Shown piece by piece: positions 1-5,951 of a stretch of DNA of 15,989 bases. The DNA lies in contig JBFLXE010000056.1 in assembly GCA_040757455.1 (NCBI GenBank), positions 1-15,989 of the forward strand. The letters are read 5' to 3'. The stretch comes from Kmv42 sp040757455 (lineage in GTDB: Bacteria > Nitrospirota > Thermodesulfovibrionia > Thermodesulfovibrionales > SM23-35). The position numbers and the translations under genes are program-made. Within the stretch, counting starts at the first letter, position 1. The number at the start of each line of letters is the position of its first letter. A model generated the notes under the pieces. That model worked only from the letters and a program-made list of their open reading frames with translations, did not search any database and was not told the DNA's origin.

Positions 1-741
1 AATCCGCGGGGGTGGTCAGTCAAAGAACTCTCCGAAGACGATGTATCATTGTTCAGATTATCCAGGACGAACTTCGATATATCACCAGTCTATGTGCACT
101 CGTCTTACCTTATAAATATGGCAGCAAAAGACAACACATTGCGAAGGAAATCTATCGATCTGCTCACTCTGGAGATGGGAAGAGCTGACGCTATTGGTGC
201 CGATTTTGTTATTCTCCACACAGGGAGCGCATCGGGAAATGATCAACATACAGCCACGAAGAGGGCAATTGATGCGCTGAATGAAGTCGCCCGGAGAGGA
301 GATTGGAAAGCAGGGTTGCTTGTGGAGAACACTGCTGGAGAGAGAGGTGACATATGCTCCTCTATCGAAGAATTGTCAGAAATCACGAATCTCGTGAAAG
401 GGCGTTTGATATCTGGCATCTGTGTCGATACATGTCATGCCTTCGCAGCCGGATACAACATTTGCAGCAATGAAATAATAAAGGAAATTTCGAGCAAAAT
501 AGAACATTACATGGGCCGCGATAAGACGAAACTGATACATCTCAATGACTCAAAAGGGGAAGTCGGCTCGCGCATAGACAGACATGAACATATCGGTTTC
601 GGCAAAATAGGAATAAAGGGATTGAGCACTTTCATCAACTATCATTCTTTCAGGAATATACCGATTATCCTCGAGACACCCAAAAAGAGGCCATTCGATG
701 ACCCAATGAATCTGAATAAAGTTAGAGAGATGATATTTTAA
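1..741 (+). CDS. nfo: Endonuclease IV (AP endonuclease family 2), 5'-truncated by window edge
   Basis: The frame is open from base 1, so the gene starts outside the window; about 35 residues of a usual ~280-residue protein are missing. The product cuts DNA 5' of abasic sites and related 3' blocks in base excision repair, using three zinc ions in a TIM barrel. Visible family motifs in order: NPRGW at the very start, LLVENTAGERGD (metal-ligand Glu), GICVDTCHAFAAGYN (Asp and His ligands), IHLNDSKGEVGSRIDRHEHIG (His, Asp, His ligands) and PIILETPK near the C-terminus (Glu ligand). All metal ligands expected from the family appear intact. The TTG at 49 is only an internal codon of the same frame, not the true start. 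No convincing terminator follows the TAA. Family call is secure; the cellular role is known from the family. Confidence 0.96.
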   Translation, partial: NPRGWSVKELSEDDVSLFRLSRTNFDISPVYVHSSYLINMAAKDNTLRRKSIDLLTLEMGRADAIGADFVILHTGSASGNDQHTATKRAIDALNEVARRGDWKAGLLVENTAGERGDICSSIEELSEITNLVKGRLISGICVDTCHAFAAGYNICSNEIIKEISSKIEHYMGRDKTKLIHLNDSKGEVGSRIDRHEHIGFGKIGIKGLSTFINYHSFRNIPIILETPKKRPFDDPMNLNKVREMIF

Positions 742-755
742 AGGTTCAAGATTTT

Positions 756-815
756 AGAACGATTGTTCTCAATATAAGATCGTTCACAAAAATGCATTAA
801 TTGTTCTCAAAAATG
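756..815. repeat. Three related upstream repeats, possible operator
   Basis: Three similar stretches lie ahead of the promoter of the next gene: GATTGTTCTCAA from 761, GATCGTTCACAA from 778 and AATTGTTCTCAA from 799. Copies two and three share GTTC(A/T)CAAAAATG, and their starts are 21 bp apart, about two helical turns. The first copy also forms an inverted repeat, AGAAC-GATT-GTTCT (756-769). The last copy ends about 10 bp before the -35 box. Repeats in this position are typical of protein-binding sites; binding by the adjacent winged-helix regulator is an inference. Confidence 0.5.
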
Positions 816-824
816 ATTTTTTTG

Positions 825-853
825 TTGACAAATGTGATTTTTTTATGTATAAA
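825..853 (+). promoter_or_regulatory. Sigma70-type promoter of the winged-helix regulator gene
   Basis: TTGACA (825-830), a 17-bp spacer and TATAAA (848-853) with a TG just before the -10 box make a near-consensus promoter. The predicted start is near 860, leaving a leader of only about 12 nt that holds the SD AAGGA (861-865) before the ATG at 872. Confidence 0.78.
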
Positions 854-871
854 CTGAGACAAGGATAGAAT

Positions 872-1417
872 ATGTTAAAAAGTTTGTTTTCATCATCGGT
901 AAGAGCAGATGTTTTGTCGCTGCTTCTTAACAGCCCGGATGAACAGTTTTATATAAGAGAGATCGCCAAGTTACTAAGGAAAAATCCGTCGGGTATCAAG
1001 AGAGAGCTCGATAATCTCGAAAAAATGGGAATAGTGGCCAGCGAGAAAATTGTGAACCTCAGATATTTCCAGGCGAACAAGGATTCACCTCTGTATGCCG
1101 AGCTGAAAAATCTCATAACAAAATCTCTGGGTCTGCCAGGTGCTCTTAAGGCTGTCTTAAGAGCCTCCGGTGCGAAAGCCGCCTTTATTTATGGTCCTTA
1201 TGCAGAGGGAAATGAGGTGGACACGGTGGATCTTTTTGTCATAGGTGCCTCCTCATCACTTCCCCGGGAGCTTAAGGACCTCGAAAAAAGGTTTGATCGA
1301 AAAATCAATTGTTCTATCATGGATGAAGAAGAATACAGGGCCAAGAGGAAAAAGGGTGACGCCGGTCTCAAAAAGATTTTATCGGGCAAAAGAATTACTC
1401 TTATAGGCAGACTCTGA
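872..1417 (+). CDS. Winged-helix regulator with degenerate nucleotidyltransferase domain
   Basis: The 181-residue protein has two parts. Residues 1-70 look like an ArsR/MarR-like winged helix (SVRADVLSLLLN, FYIREIAKLLRKNPSGIKRELDNLEKMG); a wing strand probably ends near LRYFQAN. Residues about 95-181 resemble a small MNT-type nucleotidyltransferase domain, but the signature is decayed. The usual G-S pair reads G108-P109, and the usual D-x-D reads D117-T118-V119-D120, so one catalytic acid position is Thr. Catalysis is therefore unlikely and a ligand-sensing role more plausible; this is inference. The gene sits behind a strong promoter with three upstream repeats, suggesting self-regulation. 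The next gene is a tiny Lys/Ala-rich ORF 57 nt downstream, probably on the same transcript. The exact regulatory target is unknown. Confidence 0.8.
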   Translation: MLKSLFSSSVRADVLSLLLNSPDEQFYIREIAKLLRKNPSGIKRELDNLEKMGIVASEKIVNLRYFQANKDSPLYAELKNLITKSLGLPGALKAVLRASGAKAAFIYGPYAEGNEVDTVDLFVIGASSSLPRELKDLEKRFDRKINCSIMDEEEYRAKRKKGDAGLKKILSGKRITLIGRL

Positions 1418-1428
1418 GTATTTGAGAT

Positions 1429-1454
1429 CCCGCATATCTTCGGGAATGTGCGGG
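1429..1454 (+). promoter_or_regulatory. mRNA hairpin just upstream of the small-peptide SD
   Basis: CCCGCATAT (1429-1437) pairs with ATGTGCGGG (1446-1454), with one G-U pair. The loop contains CTTCGG, which resembles a stable UUCG tetraloop. No T-tract follows, so it is not a normal terminator. It lies directly ahead of the SD and may be an RNA-stabilising or processing structure. Confidence 0.45.
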
Positions 1455-1474
1455 CAGAAAGGGGGTGAATTTTA

Positions 1475-1537
1475 ATGGCAACCAAGAAAGCAGCGACGAA
1501 GAAAAAAGCAGCGAAGAAGACCGCAAAAAAGAAATAA
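1475..1537 (+). CDS. 20-residue Lys/Ala-rich histone H1-tail-like peptide
   Basis: ATG to TAA encodes MATKKAATKKKAAKKTAKKK: 10 Lys, 6 Ala, 3 Thr and the initiator Met. Support that this is a real gene comes from its surroundings: a strong SD (AAAGGGGGTGA, about 1458-1468) at correct spacing, a stable hairpin just before it, and a near-perfect intrinsic terminator 30 nt after its stop. The composition matches the (A/P/T)KK repeats of histone H1-like bacterial tails, which bind DNA or RNA by charge, so nucleic-acid binding is the obvious inference. The peptide is far shorter than known bacterial H1-like proteins, and no globular domain is present. It could instead be the remnant of a longer protein, but there is no in-frame coding extension in either direction. 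Confidence 0.6.
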   Translation: MATKKAATKKKAAKKTAKKK

Positions 1538-1566
1538 TTATCCCTTCACGCTAAAAACATATTATT

Positions 1567-1599
1567 GGCTGGAGAAGAAATTCTCCAGCCCTTCTTTTT
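1567..1599 (+). terminator. Rho-independent terminator
   Basis: GGCTGGAGAA (1567-1576), a GAAA tetraloop and TTCTCCAGCC (1581-1590) form a perfect 10-bp stem, followed by CTTCTTTTT. It ends the regulator/small-peptide transcript and separates it from the convergent lpxC. On the minus strand no good T-tract follows, so it is mainly one-directional. Confidence 0.92.
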
Positions 1600-1681
1600 G
1601 CGGTCTTCACCAGATATGAAACTCTATTTCCCCCAAAAAATTCAAGTGGAAATTTGTAACTTTTTGAAAAATAAGACTTTT

Positions 1682-2560
1682 TTAAATATAAGAGAAGACA
1701 GGCTGTTCCTCAGCCTCGGCAGCAAGCTCCCAGTACTCGGGATGTGAAAGCATCTTCTTTAGAAATTTGATATTTGTCGTATGTCCGGACTTATTTGCCA
1801 CTATATGAGCATAAATTGGAAATCCTGAAAGAGATAAGTCCCCCATTAGATCGAGTATTTTGTGCCGGACAAATTCATCCTTGAATCTCAGACCTGAAGA
1901 GTTCAACACGCCGCTTTCCCCGAGGATAATAGCATTATCTATGGAGCCTCCCTTTGCAAATCCGTTGGACTTCAAGCATTCCACGTCTTTCAGAAATCCA
2001 AAAGTACGCGCAGGAGCTATCTGCATTACGAAGTTTTCCTCTGTCAACTCAATGCTCATTTTTTGCTCTCCAAGGAGTTGATGATTAAACTGAATTCTAT
2101 AGGTTATATGTTTTCCATTAAATGGGAAGGCGGCAATTTCAGCATGGCCATCCGCGAGAACAAAAGGGGTTGTGATTCTAATAAAAGGTCTTTTCTTCCC
2201 TTGTTTTGCAATGCCACTCTTCAATATTAGCCTTGTCAATTCTATTGAACTACCATCAAGAATCGGAATTTCGGGACCACTCACCTCAATGATCAGATTG
2301 TCGATACCAAGTCCGGAGAGGGCAGCCAGGATATGCTCAACAGTGCGTATCTTTGTACCATTGTAACCGAGAGTGGTAGCGAAGGCGGTATCCGTAACCG
2401 AGCCGATATTTGCTTTTATCGCTATATCCCGGTCTGTTCTTATGAATATAAGACCGGTATCACGCGGAGCCGGCTTGAGACAGACCTTCGAGTAATGGCC
2501 TGTATGAAGCCCGATGCCGTCGAAGCAGACTTGCCTTTTTAATGTTCGCTGTAGTCGCAT
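1682..2560 (-). CDS. lpxC: UDP-3-O-acyl-N-acetylglucosamine deacetylase
   Basis: This zinc enzyme catalyses the committed step of lipid A synthesis, removing acetate from UDP-3-O-acyl-GlcNAc in the cytoplasm. The protein has 292 residues, close to the usual ~300. It opens with QRTLKRQVCFDGIGLHTGHYSKVCLKPAP, the typical start. E75-H76 in TVEHILAALSGLGIDNL gives the catalytic Glu and one zinc His. H233 and D237 in RHKILDLMGDL are the other ligands, and H260 in KSGHTTN is the catalytic His. The gene runs alone on the minus strand, convergent with the small-peptide unit and divergent from the phosphorylase operon. The ATG has no strong SD, only weak purines. A sigma54-type element lies about 35-50 bp upstream of the start. 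Presence of lpxC shows an LPS-type outer membrane. Confidence 0.97.
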   Translation of the reverse strand: MRLQRTLKRQVCFDGIGLHTGHYSKVCLKPAPRDTGLIFIRTDRDIAIKANIGSVTDTAFATTLGYNGTKIRTVEHILAALSGLGIDNLIIEVSGPEIPILDGSSIELTRLILKSGIAKQGKKRPFIRITTPFVLADGHAEIAAFPFNGKHITYRIQFNHQLLGEQKMSIELTEENFVMQIAPARTFGFLKDVECLKSNGFAKGGSIDNAIILGESGVLNSSGLRFKDEFVRHKILDLMGDLSLSGFPIYAHIVANKSGHTTNIKFLKKMLSHPEYWELAAEAEEQPVFSYI

Positions 2561-2594
2561 ATCCGGATAGAAAATTAAGGAATCTCATACGGAA

Positions 2595-2610
2595 AGCAAA
2601 TATAGTGCCA
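2595..2610 (-). promoter_or_regulatory. Sigma54-type -24/-12 promoter for lpxC
   Basis: Read on the minus strand the sequence is TGGCACTATATTTGCT. It matches the sigma54 consensus TGGCAC-N5-TTGC(A/T) exactly, with GG and GC correctly spaced 12 bp apart. The predicted start is near 2584, about 25 nt ahead of the lpxC ATG. No competing sigma70 promoter stood out between it and the gene. The match is visible in the sequence; use in the cell is inferred. Confidence 0.62.
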
Positions 2611-2736
2611 GCGTTACCCTGCCGAATCCTAATGTTATTTGGTGATCCACTATCCTGGATATTGGCTTGCGGGGCTGTTCTCGTAAAAAGTGTGAGAAAA
2701 TTCATCAGTCCCGGGAATTCATAGCTCCCTGCTGTG

Positions 2737-2750
2737 TTGTCGTCAGACAA
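2737..2750. promoter_or_regulatory. Possible enhancer-type inverted repeat
   Basis: TTGTC-GTCA-GACAA is a perfect 5-bp inverted repeat about 150-165 bp upstream of the predicted lpxC start. That distance suits an upstream activator site for an NtrC-family protein. Short repeats of this size also occur by chance. Confidence 0.3.
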
Positions 2751-2765
2751 TAGAGTGTGTTTTTT

Positions 2766-2795
2766 TTGACACAATGATCCATTTTTTAATATGTT
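2766..2795 (+). promoter_or_regulatory. Sigma70-type promoter for the phosphorylase/response regulator operon
   Basis: TTGACA (2766-2771), an 18-bp spacer and TATGTT (2790-2795) give a perfect -35 and a fair -10 box. The predicted start near 2802 leaves a leader of about 115 nt. Confidence 0.55.
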
Positions 2796-2844
2796 AGAAT
2801 TGAGTGGTTATTAGTCATATTTTAGGATTACCGATTGATTCGAG

Positions 2845-2904
2845 ATGAAAAAATTTGTCTCCAGTCAGTCAGATGAATTTGGCCCAGAGACCGGATGCCT
2901 GTAG
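2845..2904 (+). CDS. Possible 19-residue leader ORF
   Basis: An ATG frame encoding MKKFVSSQSDEFGPETGCL ends at a TAG that overlaps the first bases of the SD of the phosphorylase gene. Translation of it could affect access to that SD. Its own SD is weak (only GAG next to the ATG), and there is no run of regulatory codons, so it may well be chance. Confidence 0.22.
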   Translation: MKKFVSSQSDEFGPETGCL

Positions 2905-2917
2905 AGGAGACCATTAA

Positions 2918-3709
2918 GTGATCGGAATCATAGGAGGAAGCGGATTTTATGAGCTTGAGGGGTTCAATGTCCAGAATTTAAGAGAGATTTTAACACCTTT
3001 CGGCTTCCCCTCCGGTTCCTATGTCATTGGGGAACTCTCTGACAGGGAAGTCGTTTTTCTGCCCAGGCACGGATTAGAGCATAACATTCCTCCCCACAAA
3101 ATAAATTATAGAGCTAATGTATGGGGCTTCAGGGAACTCGGAGTGGAAAGACTCGTTTCTGTTGGCGCTGTTGGTGGCATCAGTCACCGCATGGTGCCGG
3201 GAAAAGTTGTTCTTCTCGATCAGATCATAGACATGACCAAAGCCAGAGATTCCACTTTTTTTGATGGTGCTGACGGCGCTGATTCCGTCGTACACATCGA
3301 TTTTACCGAGCCTTTTTGTCCGGAGTTGAGACAAGCTCTGTGGGAGGCAGGAGAGAAGACGGAGATAGAATTTGAGGGAGCGGGCACGTATATTTGCGTG
3401 AATGGCCCCAGGCTTGAGACACGGGCAGAAATAAGGATGTTTGCCATGCTTGGTGCCGATGTCGTCGGAATGACTGCGATGCCTGAAGCCTCACTTGCGC
3501 GGGAAGCGGAGATCTGCTATGCGGGGGTTAGCGTTGTGACGAACTACGCAGCTGGCATCATGAAGAAGAAATTAACTACGACAGAAGTTAAAGACGTCAT
3601 TCGTGGTACGACGCACGTTCTCAAAGAACTTTTAAAAGGGGCGCTTAAGCTAATACCTGCCGAAAGAAAATGCGCTTGTAAAGAAGCTCTTCAAGAGGCA
3701 AAGATGTAG
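2918..3709 (+). CDS. mtaP: S-methyl-5'-thioadenosine/thioinosine phosphorylase
   Basis: The 263-residue protein belongs to the PNP/MTAP family, which splits 5'-methylthio-nucleosides with phosphate during methionine and polyamine salvage. The GTG start follows the SD AGAGGAGA at good spacing and gives the typical MIGIIGGSGFYELEG opening. Other motifs are PRHGLEHNIPPHKINYRAN (phosphate and sugar contacts), GAVGGI, CVNGPRLETRAEI and MTAMPEASLAREAEICYA. In the purine-binding segment, VVTNYAAG has N209 and A211 where human MTAP has two Asp residues (TDYD). Asn at that place favours 6-oxopurines, as in PNP and methylthioinosine phosphorylase. The substrate is therefore more likely methylthioinosine, or inosine/guanosine, than MTA. 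The C-terminal tail (ERKCACKEALQEAKM) is loosely conserved. The next gene starts on the base after the stop. Confidence 0.88.
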   Translation: MIGIIGGSGFYELEGFNVQNLREILTPFGFPSGSYVIGELSDREVVFLPRHGLEHNIPPHKINYRANVWGFRELGVERLVSVGAVGGISHRMVPGKVVLLDQIIDMTKARDSTFFDGADGADSVVHIDFTEPFCPELRQALWEAGEKTEIEFEGAGTYICVNGPRLETRAEIRMFAMLGADVVGMTAMPEASLAREAEICYAGVSVVTNYAAGIMKKKLTTTEVKDVIRGTTHVLKELLKGALKLIPAERKCACKEALQEAKM

Positions 3710-5080
3710 ATGGAGACTATACTCGTTGTAGAAGACAAAGAATCAATGGCTACGATGCTGAAGGAAACCCTTGAGTCTGAAGGATACAAGGTTTTTCTTG
3801 CAGAAGACGGAAATGAAGGAATTGCTTGTCTGAAAGAACACAAGATAGACCTTATCCTGACTGACCTGCGGCTGCCCGACAAGGACGGTATAGACGTATT
3901 GAAAGCTTCGAGAGAAGAAAATCAGCTCAGGCCGGTCATCATCATGACAGCCTTTGGTTCTATCGAGAAGGCGGTTGAGGCTATGAAAGAAGGAGCTTTC
4001 GATTTCATTGCAAAGCCTTTTGATACTGACTATCTTTTAATGCTGATCAAAAGGGCTATCGAGACGCAGAGGCTTATTACAGAGAACATACTTTTAAAAG
4101 AGGAATTCGCTTCAAAACTTGGCCTGCCGAGGATCATTGGCAAAAGCGAAAAAATTGTACATGTCGCTCAGATTGTGCAGAAGGTTGCTCCCACGAAAAC
4201 TACGGTTCTTCTTTTAGGAGAGAGCGGTACTGGCAAAGAATTATTCGCTAGAGCCATACACAATCTCAGTAACAGGCAGAACTATCCGTTTGTGCCGATC
4301 AATTGTGCGGCCATTCCCAGAGATCTTCTTGAGTCCGAGCTTTTCGGGCACGAGAAAGGTTCGTTTACGAGTGCGGATTCACGAAAGCCCGGGAAGTTCG
4401 AACTCGCTGACAAGGGGACTATATTCCTGGATGAAATTGGCGATATGGATTTTGGGATACAGTCGAAGCTCCTGAGGGCAATCGAAACAGGAGAGATAGA
4501 GAGAGTAGGTGCGGTGAGACCAATAAAGGTTGATGTTCGGATCATTGCTGCCAGCAATAAGGATCTGGAAAAAGCGGTTGAAGACAAGACATTCCGGGAA
4601 GACCTCTATTACAGGTTAAATGTATTCCCCGTCAAGATTCCACCATTACGGGAGAGGAAAGAAGATATCCCCCTGCTCGTGGAATATTTTGTGAGCAAAT
4701 ATTGCCTCGAAATGAAAACGCAGTTGAAAAGTGTCTCTAAGGAAGCTATTAATATGCTCATGAACTTTTATTGGAAAGGAAATGTCCGAGAACTTGAGAA
4801 TGCAATAGAAAGAGCGGTGATACTCTCTGAAGGCGAGTTGATTACTCCTGAGCATCTTGGTCCCGGCAAAAGTCCCGTTTCAGGAGCCCACGAAAAATTG
4901 GCGCCTGCCGGAGTATCTCTTGAGTCTGTCTCAAAGGAGGCATCGAAAATAGCCGAAACTCAGAGAATCCTCGAAGTTCTCAGAGAGACAAGAGGTAACA
5001 AAAGCAAAGCTGCGGAAATCCTTGAGGTGAGTTATAAAACCCTTCTCACAAAGATTAAGGAATACGGCATTGAAGCTTGA
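3710..5080 (+). CDS. NtrC-family sigma54-dependent response regulator
   Basis: The 456-residue protein has three domains. The receiver domain (1-115) has E8-D9, phospho-acceptor D52 (ILTDLRLPDKDG), T80 and K102. The AAA+ domain (about 140-375) has Walker A GESGTGKE (170-177), Walker B IFLDEIGD (D241, E242), FREDLYYRLNVFPVKIPPLRER and GNVREL. A Fis-type helix-turn-helix (about 410-456) has NKSKAAEILEVSYKTLLTKIKEYGI. The loop that contacts sigma54 reads GSFTSA (217-222), not the usual GAFTGA; Phe and Thr are kept. The ATG directly follows the phosphorylase stop codon, with AAGAGG 11 nt upstream, so the two are co-transcribed. No histidine kinase is encoded nearby, making this an orphan regulator here. 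Its target is unknown; the divergent sigma54-type element at lpxC is an obvious candidate. Confidence 0.93.
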   Translation: METILVVEDKESMATMLKETLESEGYKVFLAEDGNEGIACLKEHKIDLILTDLRLPDKDGIDVLKASREENQLRPVIIMTAFGSIEKAVEAMKEGAFDFIAKPFDTDYLLMLIKRAIETQRLITENILLKEEFASKLGLPRIIGKSEKIVHVAQIVQKVAPTKTTVLLLGESGTGKELFARAIHNLSNRQNYPFVPINCAAIPRDLLESELFGHEKGSFTSADSRKPGKFELADKGTIFLDEIGDMDFGIQSKLLRAIETGEIERVGAVRPIKVDVRIIAASNKDLEKAVEDKTFREDLYYRLNVFPVKIPPLRERKEDIPLLVEYFVSKYCLEMKTQLKSVSKEAINMLMNFYWKGNVRELENAIERAVILSEGELITPEHLGPGKSPVSGAHEKLAPAGVSLESVSKEASKIAETQRILEVLRETRGNKSKAAEILEVSYKTLLTKIKEYGIEA

Positions 5081-5106
5081 CAGCCCATTTTCGAGAGCAT
5101 TATCAT
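5077..5106 (+). promoter_or_regulatory. Sigma70-type promoter for yebC-glmU-glmS
   Basis: TTGACA (5077-5082) overlaps the TGA stop of the response regulator gene. After an 18-bp spacer comes TATCAT (5101-5106). The predicted start near 5113 leaves a leader of about 45 nt before yebC. Confidence 0.65.
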
Positions 5107-5156
5107 TAAAAATACCCATTTTTTTCTAAAAATATATCGTATGAATCGAGGAGAGC

Positions 5157-5912
5157 GTGTCAGGACACTCTAAATGGGCGCAGATCAAACATAAGAAAGC
5201 CCACATTGATGCAAAAAAGGGAAGACTTTTCAGTAAGATTGTCAAAGAGATCGCGGTTGCTGCACGCCTTGGCGGCGGTGATCCCGCGGGAAATCCGAGA
5301 CTCCGGGTGGCCATCGAAAAGGCAAAGGAAGTAAATATGCCCGGTGAGAATATAAAGAGGGCGATCATGAAGGGCACAGGCGAGCTTCCTGGCGTATCAT
5401 ATGAAGAAACCTTGTATGAAGGGTACGGACCGGGGGGTGTTGCCATCATGCTGGAGGCGCTAACGGACAACAAGAACAGAACGACTTCGGAAATAAGACA
5501 CATTATGACCAAGCTGGGCGGTAGCCTGGGGGAAGCGGGTTGCGTATCATGGATGTTTGATAAAAAAGGATACATTCTTGTTGAAAAAAATAAAACCGAT
5601 GAAGATACTCTGATGGCAATAGCCCTCGAAGCAGGAGCGGAAGACATGAAGAATGATCCAAAGGAGGATAATTACGAGATTATCACCACACCGGAGAATA
5701 TGAACAATGTCCGCATAGCAATAGAGGAAGCGGGAATCCCGGTCGGTTTGGCGGAAGTCACAATGTTGCCGAGAAGTTATGTTGCGCTTGATGAAAAACA
5801 GTCAGATCAGATGATGCGGCTGACAGAGGCGCTTGAAGAACACGATGATATCCAGAATGTATATACCAATTTTGATGTGCCTGACGAGGTAATTGCGAAG
5901 GTTGAGAAGTAG
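5157..5912 (+). CDS. yebC: YebC/PmpR-family protein (TACO1-type)
   Basis: The 251-residue protein starts at GTG with the invariant family opening SGHSKWAQIKHKKAHIDAKKGRLFSK, so the start is certain; the SD is GAGGAGAG just upstream. Further family motifs are GGGDPAGNPRLRVAIEKAKEVNMPGENIKRAI, YEGYGPGGVAIMLEALTDNKNRT and ALEAGAEDM. Family members act as DNA-binding regulators (PmpR) or as translation factors that ease ribosome stalling at proline runs (YebC, human TACO1). The usual neighbours in many bacteria are the ruvCAB genes; here it heads a probable operon with glmU (39-nt gap) and glmS. A short inverted repeat (TATTTTC/GAAAATA, 5913-5937) follows the stop but has no T-tract. Confidence 0.95.
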   Translation: MSGHSKWAQIKHKKAHIDAKKGRLFSKIVKEIAVAARLGGGDPAGNPRLRVAIEKAKEVNMPGENIKRAIMKGTGELPGVSYEETLYEGYGPGGVAIMLEALTDNKNRTTSEIRHIMTKLGGSLGEAGCVSWMFDKKGYILVEKNKTDEDTLMAIALEAGAEDMKNDPKEDNYEIITTPENMNNVRIAIEEAGIPVGLAEVTMLPRSYVALDEKQSDQMMRLTEALEEHDDIQNVYTNFDVPDEVIAKVEK

Positions 5913-5951
5913 TATTTTCGCCTATTCTCTGAAAATAACTATGGTAAAGAT

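Larger units (their letters stand above)
2561..2917. other. Divergent intergenic region between lpxC and the phosphorylase operon
   Basis: This 357-bp gap holds control signals for both sides. It contains a sigma54-type element facing lpxC, two short inverted repeats (TATCC-T-GGATA at 2651-2661; TTGTC-GTCA-GACAA at 2737-2750), a sigma70-type promoter facing the phosphorylase gene and a possible leader ORF. The minus-strand open frame across it (2460-2774) overlaps lpxC and has no recognisable protein features, so I do not call it a gene. Confidence 0.6.

Noticed and set aside
2460..2774. Minus-strand 104-codon open frame upstream of and overlapping lpxC
   Set aside because: It overlaps the lpxC start in another frame, has no recognisable family features, and covers the lpxC promoter region.
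5126..5647. Minus-strand 173-codon open frame
   Set aside because: It is antisense to yebC, whose family motifs are unmistakable; the Ser/Pro-rich sequence is typical of a shadow frame.
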